From assembly GCA_029204045.2 (NCBI GenBank), contig CM055081.1:5378696-5442695 (forward strand): a stretch of DNA of 64,000 nucleotides, given 5' to 3'. Below, piece after piece: positions 46,186-57,920 of this stretch. A program made the position numbers and the translations under genes. The notes under the pieces are model-generated. The model did no database searches. It worked only from the letters and a program-made list of their open reading frames with translations, and had not been told where the DNA came from. How positions within the stretch are numbered: position 1 is the stretch's first letter; every line of letters begins with the position of its first letter. Origin of the DNA: Tillandsia leiboldiana (lineage: Eukaryota > Streptophyta > Magnoliopsida > Poales > Bromeliaceae).

Positions 46186-46500
46186 CTAATATCATATATT
46201 AAATTACTATTAAAAAAACAATTGAAAATTCCAAACAAATATTAAAAAACCTCATTATCTATTAATAATTTATGAAATAGATTAGGTTTTCAAAGTTTTA
46301 ATGAAACTTTAAATTTTCAGGTTATTTTATTATATATAAGTTTTAAGAACTCATTATCTATTATTAAAAGTTTTAGAAACAACATTAATTATAAATATTT
46401 TTTGTTAGAATAATCATAAAAAAACTCATTGATCTCAAATTTTTAATTAGCATTGAAATTTGTAGGTTATTTCCTTATATATATAATTGTATTTTACTTT
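46186..46500. repeat. AT-rich unit F, copy at 46.2 kb
   Basis: Unit with ctcattatctattaataatt, ttcaaagttttaatgaaa, tataaatattttttgttaga and actcattgatctcaaatttt, in the same order as at 47268-47880 and 60080-60478. Confidence 0.85.
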
Positions 46501-47267
46501 CGAAAAAAATATTCAAAACACACCTGCGTATATGTGGGTTGTTCTTCAGTGTCAACCTGGGGGGACCTTCCGTCGTTATTTATGTGTTGCTCTTACTTCT
46601 TTTGTGATGAATTATCTGTATGTGGGCTGTTGGGATGTGGGTTTCGTTTGGTTCTTGCTGAGCATCTGAGCGTCTCATTCACGGTATGTGTGTTAATTCT
46701 CTTTCCTTTTTTTTTTTATTTTGATATTTATTTAAGATAATTTAAGATAATAATACAGTCATTTCTGAATTTTTCTATTATTCTCTGTGTTCCCTTCGTG
46801 TCTGTGTTTTGGTCACTTCACCATCTAATTGTGGGTTTCATGCGGTCCTCGCGGGTCATCGGATGGCGCATGCGTATATGTGGGCTGTTCTTCGCCGTTC
46901 GTCTGTTGCTCTCATTATTTTCGTGATTAATCTTATGGTAGTTTCCCTCTCCTTGCATTTCTCTTTTTTGGTATTTATTTAGTTTTATATATTTATACAC
47001 AATGATTTGTGGATTTTCCTCTTTTGTTTCTCTGTGCACCCTTAGGTGTCTTGTGTGCCGCGGTCGGATTGCGGGGTTTTCATCGGAAGGTGCATGCATA
47101 CCTGTTGACCTGTTGGGGCCCTTTGAACTTTCCCTTCTTCGCTGTCTGTGTTTCTCTCATTGCCGTCGGCATTAATCTGGAATTCTCTCTCTCTGTGGCT
47201 TCTTCGCTGGCTGGTTCTGCCATCAATCAGGCGGTCGTCCTTCCTCTCTCTGCACTTCTCTTTTTCG
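46501..47267. repeat. Mixed scraps of the 320-bp family
   Basis: gcatatatgtgggttgttct-type and ggtatgtgtgttaattctct-type pieces repeat. No gene is visible. Confidence 0.5.
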
Positions 47268-47881
47268 CTATTAATATCATATATTAAATTAGTATTAAAA
47301 AAACAATTGGAAATTCCAAGAAAATATTAAGAAACCTCATTATCTATTAATAATTCATGAAATAAATTAGGATTTCAAAGTTTTAATGACATTTTAAATT
47401 TGTAGGTCATTTTATTACATATAAGTTTTAAAAACTCATCATCTATTACTAAAAGTTTCAAAAATGACATTAATTATAAATATTTTTTGTTAGAATAATC
47501 ATAAAAAAACTCATTGATCTCAAATTTTTAATTAACGTTACAATTTGTAGGTTATTTTCTTATATATAATTCTATTTTACTTTCCCAAAAAAAAAATTAA
47601 AAAACTCATTATCTATTAATAATTCATTAAATAGATTAAGATTTCAAAGTTTTAATGAAATTTTAAATTTGTACCTTATTTTACTGTATATATAAGTTTT
47701 AAAAACTCATTGTCTATCAGTAAGAGTTTTAAAAATTACAGTAATTATAAATATTTGTTGTTAGAATAATCTAAAAAAACTCATTGATCTCAAATTTTTA
47801 GTTAGCACTGAAATTTGTAGGTTATTTTCTTATATATAATTCTATTTTACTTATTTTACTTTTGAGTCTACTTTCAGTAGT
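47268..47881. repeat. AT-rich unit F, two tandem copies
   Basis: ttgttagaataatc marks the unit at 47486 and 47757 (271 bp apart). The stretch ends with gtctactttcagtagtgg, which also ends the related stretch at 60462-60479. Confidence 0.9.
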
Positions 47882-47887
47882 GGGTTT

Positions 47888-48268
47888 GATGGTCCATTGA
47901 GTGGGAACCGCTCATTGTAGAGTTGTTTGCAATTTGGATGGTTGTTAATGGGCAACTAACCGTCCTTCTTATCATCCTAAGAAAGAATAGTAATAGGTTT
48001 GATGGTTCATTGAATGGCAACCACTTACTGTATAATTGTTTGTGGTTTGGATGGCCATTGGTGGGCAACTAACCATTACCCTTCTTATGATGGTCCATTG
48101 ACCGGCAACCAGTCACTGCAGAATTGTTTGTGATTTGGACGGCCGTTAATGGACAACTAACCATTACCCTTCTTATAATGCTTGATGGTTCATTGACTCC
48201 CAACCACTCACTACATAATTGTATGTGATTTGGACGGTCATTTATGGGCAACTAACCATTACCCTTTG
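47888..48268. repeat. Four tandem copies of a 90-110 bp unit (G)
   Basis: Units starting gatggt(c/t)cattga lie at 47888, 48001, 48089 and 48184. Each ends with gggcaactaacc(attaccc). Single copies recur at 51775, 53191 and 53458. Confidence 0.9.
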
Positions 48269-49250
48269 TTCTGTTGCCCTACCTTTTACTTCCTGCGTAT
48301 ATTTATTTTAAATTTAAAAATTACTATAGATATATAATGTAGGCTAAAATTACTATGGAAAAATATATCATATATTAAATTACTATAAATATATATAATA
48401 TAGGAATTCTACTATTTTTTACTATATATATACTGACTTGATAGATTACAATCAGAAAAAATATTATGAATTTAGTCTAAAATTACTATAGGAAAAATAT
48501 ATCATATATTATATGTAGTAATTTTTTACTATATATAGAAATCCTGCTATTTTTTACTATATAAAGTGATTTCATAAATTACAATAAGAAAAAATCTTAT
48601 GAATTTCAAAGACATTTTTTATATGTGTAAATTACTATACATCTTATATATGTGTAAATTTTATGAAGTGCTACAAGATTTGCTAACATTAGATATTTTA
48701 GATATATAATATACTCTGAAATTACTATAGAGAAAATATATTATATATTATATATAGGCATTTTTTACTATATAGTAATTTGGTAAATTACTATAAATTA
48801 CTATAGGCAAAATATATTATATATTATACATATCAATTGTTTTTACTACATACTAAATTGATATATTCATTTTTTAGTGCACAGTAATTTGATAAATTAC
48901 TATAAATTACTATAGGCAAAATATATTATTTATTGTATATAGCAATTTTTTTTATTTGATTTTTTTTTTAATATAAATTATTATAGATCCATTAGATATA
49001 TAATATACTCTAAAATTACTATAGTGAAAAGAGATTATATATTAAAATATTAAGAGTTATATAGTATTATAAATTACTATAAATAGATATAAAATCTTTA
49101 TATATAGTAATTTTTCCCATGGCTATAAATGTTTTGGAAAAAATATTAAGAGATACATTTAGGAAAAATAAATCATATATATTATATATAGTAAATTTTT
49201 TCCCTATATATATATAGAAATTTGATCAATTACTATAATATAGGACTTCT
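48269..49250. repeat. Degenerate AT-rich array (attactata type)
   Basis: Repeats of aattactataggcaaaatat and variants in loose tandem order. No coding frames. Confidence 0.75.
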
Positions 49251-50589
49251 ACTTTCTTTAGGATATTCCCGTCATTTTTCAAAATTTATAGGAAATTTAC
49301 AATCGTAGGCCATATTCTCAAAAGGAATGGTATCAATTCCAAAGAAAATTTATAACATTATTATTTTTTAATAATGTGATCTTCTTTTTTAGAGATTTTG
49401 CATAACTTCCCAAAAAAGTTTGCAAATTTGTTATCATCAATACTTGCTATAATCAATTCCAAAGAAATTTTCGAACATTGTCTTCTTTTTTATAATGTGA
49501 TATTGTTTTTATTTGCCTTTTCAAAAGGAGATATAATGTTCCTTCTCTAGATTTTGCCCAACTTTCTCTAAAATTTAACACACCTTTTGGAAAATCTTTA
49601 ATGATTTGGTATCATATATAAAAAGAGATTTTGCACAAGTTGCCCAAAAAAACATATATAATCCTCCATGAATTTAATGTGACATGTAATATAATATTGG
49701 ATTTTTTCTAGATTTTGCACAATTTCTGAAAAACCTTGATTAAAATTTAGGTGATAATATTCGGATTCTCTAGATTTTGCACACTTTTTGGAAAAACCTT
49801 AAAGATTTTACATGATGCATATAATATGCTTAATGACAGTTATAGGTTTAAGGTAATCAAATATAATATTGGCATTCTCTAGATTTCTCACCAATTTTGA
49901 GAAATCTTCTTCTTTTGATGTGATGTTATATTGTATTTCAGAGACTTTGCCCAAGTTTCCAAATGTCCTTCCTTTCCCTAAAGATTTCGCACAAGTTCCC
50001 AACATTTTTTTTACTTATGAATGCTTGATATAACATTCCTACCTACTTTGATTGTCTTTTTTTTATAATGTGATATTGTTTTTTTAGAGATTTTGCACAA
50101 CTTCCAAAAAAATTGCCTTTTCAAAAAAACATATAATGTTCATTCTCTAGATTTTCCACCACTTCCTCTAAATTGTACGCAACTGTTGGAAAATCTTTAA
50201 TGATTTGGTACCATATATAAAAAGAGATTTTGCACAAGTTCCCAAAAAATGCCTATATAATATTTCTTCATGAATTTGATGTGATATCTAATATAATGTT
50301 GGATTCCCTCTAGATTTTGAATAATTTCTGAGAAAACCTTAATTAAAATTTAGGTGATAATATTCAGATTCTATAGATTTTGCACACTTTTTTGGAAAAT
50401 CCTTAATGATTTTACGTGGTGCATATAATATCCCTACTATTATAGCTACTTCTATAATTTAGAAATTCCACGTGAGATATAATATAATATTAGAATTTTC
50501 TAGATTTCCCACAAATTTCCCTCTAGATTTCCCCCAAAATTTTCACATCTTGCCGAATCTCCTTTTGATGTGATATTACTTTTTTGATG
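49251..50589. repeat. Loose array with 'tctctagattttgcacaa' motifs
   Basis: A compound unit (taatataatgttggatt ... tctagattttgcacaattt ... ttaggtgataatattc ... ccttaatgattttac) occurs near 49690, 50290 and 50655 in the same order. No gene. Confidence 0.8.
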
Positions 50590-51904
50590 TGACGTTATAT
50601 TCTTCTTTCCCAAATACCTATATAATATTTCTTCATAAATTTGATGTGACATCTAATATAATGTTGGATTTCCTTTAGATTTTTTTGCACAATTTCTGAG
50701 AAAACCTTAATTAAAATTTAGGTGATAATATTCAGATCCTCTAAATTTTACCCACTATTTGGAAAAATCCTTAATGATTTTACTTGATACATATAATATC
50801 CCTACTATTATAGCTACCTTTATAATTATAATTTAGAAATTCCACGTGACATATAATATATAATACTAGAATTCTCTAGATTTCCCACAAATTTTGCACA
50901 ACTTCCCGAATCTCCTTTTGATGTGATATTACTTTTTTGATGTGACGTTATATTCTTTTCCCCTTCTTTAGTTATGAATACTTGATATAACATTCCTACC
51001 TACTTTTATTTGATGTGACATGTGATGTCATATTTGCTTTCTCTAGATTTCCCACAGATTTCGAAAATCCTTGGTGATTTGATGTAACATTTCCACTATC
51101 CCCTTACCTAAATCTCCTATGATGACTACTCCCTCTTAGTATCCATTAGATTAGGTTGCATTCTATTTCTATAAATAGAAATTGTGTCCATGTAGTCCAT
51201 CATTGACTCCTTCCAATCTAAAGTAAGCAAGGTAATCAAATATACACACAAAATATCATTGGTATAAGAGTAGGCAGCATTTATTCCCTAATAATTGTCC
51301 TATTGTTTTTCTACTAGGTGTCATCTTGCTGTTGTTGTACTTAGAAGTTATTAAGTACTTAGAAGGTACGATTCTTTTTCTTCCTTTCTTTATTATGTTC
51401 ACTCCCTGATTAGTCTTATATATATTGTACCCTCTTCCTTTTTCGCAATGTTTTTGTTGGAGTCTTTTTGTTTTCTCCTACAAGTTTTTTCGTGCACTAT
51501 TATTCTACTTTTGATAAGCCTTATATGCTAACTCCCCTCCCTTTGCAGTTTTTTCACTCGGACTATTTTGGTTTCCGCATGAGTTTTTCGTTATACTGTT
51601 AAGTTTCTCTTGCCTTTCATCATGATTTCTATTAAGTTCCCTTTCCCTTTTGTGATGCGTTTTTGGGTCTACTGGATTTTTCCCCTCGCCATTATTTCGT
51701 GCAGAGTTTTCGTGCTTCGTGGATTTTTCCTGCGCCATTTGCTATGATGCTTAGGAGGGATGGTCTTGGGTTTTGACGGTCCATTGAGTGGCAACGAACC
51801 ACTGCAGATATATTTGTGGTTTGGACGCCGTTGATGGGCAACTAGCCATTACCTTATGCTCCCTTGGGTTCATTTTTACTTACTCGCTTCTATTAAGTTC
51901 CCTT
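50590..51904. repeat. Left copy of the gap-flanking duplication
   Basis: Starts tgacgttatattcttctttc and ends cttctattaagttccctt at the first N. It matches 52005-53322 end to end (1,315 versus 1,318 bp), differing mainly by 1-2 base indels. Confidence 0.95.
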
Positions 51905-52004
51905 NNNNNNNNNNNNNNNNNNNNNNNNNNNNNNNNNNNNNNNNNNNNNNNNNNNNNNNNNNNNNNNNNNNNNNNNNNNNNNNNNNNNNNNNNNNNNNNN
52001 NNNN
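51905..52004. other. Assembly gap (100 N)
   Basis: Exactly 100 N, a conventional placeholder for unknown length. The flanks are copies of the same sequence, so the gap probably hides an unmerged contig overlap. Confidence 0.98.
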
Positions 52005-53322
52005 TGACGTTATATTCTTCTTTCCCAAATACCTATATAATATTTCTTCATAAATTTGATGTGACATCTATATAATGTTGGATTTCCTTTAGATTTTTTT
52101 GCACAATTTCTGAGAAAACCTTATTAAATTTAGGTGATAATATTCATCCTCTAAATTTTACCCACTATTTGGAAAAATCCTTAATGATTTTACTTGATAC
52201 ATATAATATCCCTACTATTATAGCTACCTTTATAATTATAATTTAGAAATTCCACGTGACATATAATATATAATACTAGAAATTCTCCTAGAGTTCCCCC
52301 AAATTTCAACACTTCCCGAATCTCCTTTTGATGTGATATTACTTTTTTGATGTGACGTTATATTCTTTTCCCCTTCTTTAGTTATGAATATTTGATATAA
52401 CATCCTACCTACTTTATTTGATGTGACATGTGATGTCATATTTTGCTTTCTCTAGATTTTCCACAGATTTCGAAAATCCTTGGTGATTTGATGTAACATT
52501 TCCACTATCCCCTTACCTAAATCTCCTATGATGACTACTCCCTCTAGTATCCCATTAGATCCATAGAGTGGTTGCTTCTATTTCTATAAATAAAATTGTG
52601 TCCATGTAGTCTATCATTGACTCCTTCCAATCTAAAGTAAGCAAGGTAATCAAATATACACACAAAATATCATTGGTATAAGAGTAGGCAGCATTTATTC
52701 CCTAATATTTGTCCTATTGTTTTTTCTACTAGGTGTCATCTGTGCTGTTGTTGTACTTAGAAGTTATTAAGTACTTAGAAGGTACGATTCTTTTTCTTCC
52801 TTTCTTTATTATGTTCACCCTCCCTGATTAGTCTTATATATATTGTACCCTCTTCCTTTTTTCGCAATGTTTTTGTTGGAGTCTTTTTGTTTTCTCCTAC
52901 AAGTTTTTTTGTGCACTGTTATTCTACTTTTGATAAGCCTTATATGCTAACTCCCCTCCCTTTGCAGTTTTTTTCACCGGACTATTTTGGTTTCCGCATG
53001 AGTTTTCGTTATACTGTTAAGTTTCTCTGCCTTTCATCATGATTTCTATTAAGTTCCCTTTCCCTTTTGTGATGCGTTTTTGGGTCTACTGGATTTTCCC
53101 CTCGCCATTATTTCGTGCAGAGTTTTCGTGCTTCGTGGATTTTTCCTCCGCCATTTGCTATGATGCTTAGGAGGGATGGTCTTGGGTTTTGACGGTCCAT
53201 TGAGTGGCAACGAACCACTGCAGAATTATTTGTGGTTTGGACGCCGTTGATGGGCAACTAGCCATTACCTTATGCTCCCTTGGTTCATTTTTACTTACTC
53301 CTCGCTTCTATTAAGTTCCCTT
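52005..53322. repeat. Right copy of the gap-flanking duplication
   Basis: Begins directly after the N run with the same bases that begin the left copy at 50590, and stays collinear. Several single bases present on the left are missing here, for example taatataatg versus tatataatg near 52070. Confidence 0.95.
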
Positions 53323-53580
53323 CCCTCCCTTTTGTGATGCGTTTTTGGGTCTATTGGATTTTTTTCCTCGCCATTATTTCCTGCAGAGTTTTCGTGCTTC
53401 GTGGTTTTTTTCCTGCGCCATTTGCTATGATGCTTAGGAGGGATGGTCTTGGGTTTTGATGGTCCATTGAGTGGCAACCAACCACTGCAGAATTACTTGT
53501 GGTTTGGACGGCCGTTGATGGGCAACTAGCCATTACCTTTTGCTCCTTTGGGTTCATTTTACTTACTCGCCCATTAGCAT
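53046..53580. repeat. Tandem pair, unit about 261 bp
   Basis: ttctattaagttccctt starts units at 53046 and 53307. Each runs through tttttgggtcta, gctatgatgcttaggaggga and ends with a copy of unit G. Confidence 0.9.
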
Positions 53581-53795
53581 CTCTTTTTTTTTTGCCGCCG
53601 CGTTTGACAGGAAGGAAAATGTTTCCCTACTTTTCCTCCGGTCTTGCGCGCCTTTTTATCTATAATTACTTTTTTTTTAGATTAAACGTTTCCCTTTTAT
53701 GCTCCCCTTTTACTCCTATACCTGTCCTAAAACTTTTACCTTCCTTTTTCTCTTTGTGTGTCCTACACTGTTGGCGTTTTGTTGCAGCCTCTACT
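53581..53795 (+). other. Upstream region of pseudogene copy 2
   Basis: T-rich sequence ending with a possible splice acceptor (gttttgttgcag|cc) eight bases before the ATG at 53796, suggesting a former 5'-UTR intron. If so, this copy arose by DNA duplication rather than by retrocopying. Confidence 0.35.
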
Positions 53796-54287
53796 ATGAC
53801 TACCGTAGAGCTGTCCTTTAGCCGATTACTCCGTGAGATTTGCGAACAACTACACACGGATGTGCCAGATTGTGTTGTGTCGGTGACACTGAAGGCACGT
53901 TTACGGCTTACATAGACATCCATGTCACACGGAGTGAGTCCATAGTTGAAGTTATTCGGTGTTGGAGTGCTTCATCTTCCACTGCTGCTGCTGCTGAGGA
54001 GGAAGGAGCATATCACAATGCTATTAGGAAATTGACGCAAGGAGTTTGGACTTGCTGGTAAAAGATGTTAACTACACCGCGCCTGTGTTTATAAGAGCCT
54101 CAACGAGCAGCTTTCCTTTGCATATGTCAGTTCTTTCGAGCCAATATAACAAATTGTTATGGGACTATAACGTTCTAAAAGAATGTTATACCTTCAACCA
54201 CCCGCCCAAAAAAAAACGAATATGTGTGCGGACCGTGTTAAGATCAGGCTGCTCATTGAAGAATGCCATGCAATACTAACATCGTGA
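53796..54287 (+). pseudogene. Broken gene of unnamed family, copy 2 (dsRBD-like + coiled coil)
   Basis: From ATG 53796 the frame reads MTTVELSFSRLLREICEQL, then shifts near 53890 to read EGTFTAYIDIHVTRSES, IVEVIRCWS, then AEEEGAYHNAIRKLTQ. It shifts again near 54045 (LLVKDVNY) and more than once later (LLWDYNVLKECY; RVKIRLLIEECHAIL) to a stop at 54285-54287. Every block has a counterpart in the copy at 20888-21421, notably VKDVNY / IKDVNY, EYNVLKDCY / DYNVLKECY and IDECRATI / IEECHAIL. Full length would be about 160-180 aa. It is the only recognisable coding relic in 44-64 kb. Function unknown; the dsRBD-like reading is inference. Confidence 0.6.
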
Positions 54288-56073
54288 AACCACCCTCCCT
54301 CCTGTTACAATACCCGCACCTCTCTCAGACAGTGTCCCCCCTTCTTTGAGGTAAATGCTTGAGTATATGCCCCAGACCTTTTGTTCGGTACTTCCAGCTT
54401 TTTCCCCTACACTACTTTTAACATGTGCCCTCAGATTTTCCTTACCTTAGGTGTATTTTGTAATAATTATAGGTTATGCTAGGACAATTGTAGATTATCC
54501 TGTGTTGTTCCAAACTATGCTATACTACTACACCATAGTTTGGAAATATGTTGGGGGGAAAAAAAAAGGGGGCGATGCTCGGAACTGCATTGTGATGGGA
54601 ACAAAAAAACATCGTGTAAATTACAGTGTTGGCACATGGTTGCTATGTTGTCTCATGTGGTTGCCTATGGTTCCTTTGGTTTTTGCCATCTTGGGTATTT
54701 TACTGTCGCGTGCACTTTACCCTTCCTTTAACTTTGCGATCGACGGTATCAAAGGTGAGGAAATATAAGTTTTGGACGGTCTAATTCTTGGACGACTACC
54801 TAATAAGTGGTTTTGGATGCTCTAATTGATAGACAACCAGCTTATTCCTATATTGGTTGAATAGACTATAACCTTACTGTGTTTTTACATTCATTCTTAT
54901 CATTGTTTTGCATGTTTGGATTTTTTTACTCACTGAAATTTTTACGTGAGCCTTTAGTAATTTGGAATGATGTAGGTCTTATTATGGTAGTCTCCCTGTT
55001 GCTTCACCTATACTCCACTTTTGCCCACCTGTCTATACCTTCGCCTTGCTGTTTATTTATTTCATTCCATGATTATGGTTTGCCGTAATTAGTTGTGAAA
55101 ACTTTCTACTAATTAGGGCTATGTTTTTAATAAAACGATGAAAAAACCATATGCTATTACTTGATTAGGTAGAGGACTAATTAGGACTATGTTTTTAATA
55201 AAAAGATGAGAAAACCATATGCTATTACTTGATTTAGTAGAGGCCGATTCAATTTTCTTTCTAGAAAATGGGGATTTGCATTCGTTTTGATGAAAGAAAT
55301 GAACCTATTTAAACTAGCTGTTATATTATTTGCTTTTACATATGTATCTTACCCTCCAATTGTGTATTTGGTGTTTGTGTGCCACTTGTGTTACTCTGTT
55401 GGGGTCCTCTTCGTGGGCTGCTCATTGGCTGTTGGTATATTCTCTTTGCCTTTCGCCCTCCGCTTGCTTTGGTTACAGTTCGGTGGTCCCTACCTCTCTC
55501 ATCTACTGGTCTATTTCTCTTCCTTGCTGCGGAATGGTAACTGTGGGTTGATAAACTGACATTGTATTTGATGAATTCCTGCAATCTGAGCCTCATGTTT
55601 CCTTTTTTTTTTTTTTTTTCCCCTTTCCCCTCCCCATGCTTGCCTCCTGTTGTTTTCGAGATTGATTTGTTTCCCTATATTTTTTTCCCCCACTGTGATT
55701 TCTTTTTTGTTGTACTCGAAATTCAATGATTTCCGTGGATTTTTGTTACGCTGATATTTGCATTCCCTATTTGTTTTCTTGTTGTTCAGGTTTGTTCTCT
55801 TTACCTTGGCATGGATTTCTTTATTTTCGAAGTTGGGCAATGTTTTCTGATATTTGTTTGTTTCCTCCCTACTCGGTTTTGTTGTCTCTAAATGAAATGA
55901 CCAAAGCTTCGTTCTTCCTTTCTAGGAGGGAATCAAGACTTGGACATTTTTAGTAACATGTAATTGATATTTGTTTCACCTTCTGCAGATTTGTGATTTG
56001 TGAACTTCCCTATTTGCGCTTTCTCTTAAAGTACATTGGTTCCCTTTCTCCTTTCGCTCTTTTTTTTTTGGGT

Positions 56074-56104
<31 letters not shown>

Positions 56105-56231
56105 GGGGCAGTGATGATAAAGAGGAAGGATGCAGGTTTCCTCACAGTCTAATCCTTGAGCAATGGGACTAACATTTTGCCTTTCTTAGAGCTACATTGG
56201 TCCTTGGAAAAAGAGTGGGGAAAAAAAAGTT
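54288..56231. other. Gene-free T-rich region
   Basis: Frames of up to about 105 codons are hydrophobic and motif-free. Short repeats include ttttggac/ggtctaatt (54770-54840) and a duplicated 'actaattagg(g/a)ctatgttt' block (55110 and 55177). T-rich runs lie near 55600 and 56080. Confidence 0.5.
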
Positions 56232-56345
56232 CACCTTGATGCCCTCAAGTTTGGAGGCACGGGGAGGGCGAAGAATTTGTTTCCATCTAATGTTTAGGCA
56301 ACCAACTTATTAGAGTTTTGGATGGCCTAACACGCTGACCCTCTT
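56232..56345. repeat. 114-bp repeat H, copy 1
   Basis: caccttgatgccctcaagtt to gaccctctt matches 63733-63846 with about 10 differences and no length change. A shorter related piece (taatgtttagacaacca..cttatta) is at 59046. Confidence 0.95.
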
Positions 56346-57836
56346 ACTACCAACAAATATACTTGCCTCTTTCTCCCTCACTCTGTTTCTCACTCTCTTT
56401 CTCTTTCACTCTGTCATTTTATATATGTATATATATGAAATATTGTTCTTAATGAGTGCATGTTGCCTTCGAACTCATGTTGAGTTGTGATAAGCTAATC
56501 TTGATCGGATTGTTGCTGTGGGCTGAATATGTAGGTTGGCCTTGAACTCACGTTGAGTTCTGCTAGCCTAATCTTGATCAAATTGTTACTGTGGGCTGAA
56601 TAGCTAATACTACCCTTGATGCGATGTGAAAATCTGAGACCCTCCTCCCCCCCCCCCCTCGCCTCGCCTTTGCTTTCTTTTTCTGGTTTTTTGTAACTGA
56701 AATATTGTTCACCCTTTTTCTATATAGATCTTATTATTTCAAACTAATCATTCTCTGCGCAGGATTCAGTGATAGTGTTGCCTTGGTAAGTTGATGGCCT
56801 TCGAATGTAGTTTCCTTAAGTTACTTCTTGATTTGGTTCTTTACAAACTAACCATTTCACTACTGTCTTATCTTAATTTACAGATCTAGAAGTCCATCTT
56901 GATTAGGCTGACATGACGATAGCTTGAAGCTTGAATTCCTTTGGAATTGTATAAATTTGACCTACAAGTCTGCAACTCCCACCGGCAAAGAATAAGTTTG
57001 CTCGGATCTTCTCATTCATGAAAATGTGAGACTTTGGGAATCTTTTTACTACTAGCGATGCTCCACAGAGGAACCAGGATTTCAATTTCAAGTTGACATG
57101 TTTATATTTGTGAGCCTTCATGATGAGGCACAAAAAAAACCAAAATCAATTCTTTTTATTGCACTTTTTATGTATGTCAAATGTGTTCTTTATTTGGCAA
57201 GATTGTGGTTCTGTGGTTTTGTTGGTGGAATTTTAACCTCTTTTCTGTTTCACACTATAAAAAAATGTTGCTTAGAACAGTAGTACAAGTCTGTTTCCTG
57301 TTTAGGCCTTGAAGCTCTTTTGTATTTTATTGACTTACTTCTTATTAATAGTTTCAGACTCCTTTGGATCTTTGGTAACAATTAGCCAAATTTTAATTCT
57401 GTGTTCCCGGTTTACCTTTTCCTTCCTGCCCAGGTTTCATATTCGTTTCGCACTGTTTAAATTTGTTCTCTTAATGAAGTTCACTTGCTAATTTGTTCTT
57501 GCCGTTTAGGTACGTTATTTTTAACTAAAAGAACAAAATTTTGCTCCTGTGCTTACTATGAGTTCAATGGTTGCTGCTGCACTTAATGGAATTACTATAT
57601 CTGACCTACTTTTTCCTGTTGTGGTTCCGTCTTAATAAATGTTTTATTCCTAACCAATGAACTCACTGAAATTTCTTTCAATTATATTTATATTTTTTAC
57701 TATAAATTGATTACCTGAATGCTCTATATCTGGGCCTCTCTTTTTTTTACTCTTTTGTTGTTTTCCAAATTGAATATTCTTTCGGTCTTTTTCTTTTTCC
57801 CGTCCTCATATCTGCTATTTGTTCTTCGCTGTTCAG

Positions 57837-57837
<1 letters not shown>
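56346..57837. other. Gene-free region
   Basis: Contains a duplication (ttgaactcatgttgagtt / cttgaactcacgttgagtt, 56469 and 56540), a poly-C run at about 56645-56659 and T-rich DNA. No gene. Confidence 0.5.

Positions 57838-57915
<78 letters not shown>
57838..57915. repeat. (TA)n microsatellite
   Basis: About 39 TA units. Confidence 0.97.

Positions 57916-57920
<5 letters not shown>

Noticed and set aside
51788..52075. Frame spanning the N gap
   Set aside because: The middle is unknown sequence; the flanks are repeats.
54451..54768. 105-codon hydrophobic frame
   Set aside because: Looks membrane-like but has no similarity I can recognise and lies in T-rich DNA where hydrophobic frames arise by chance.
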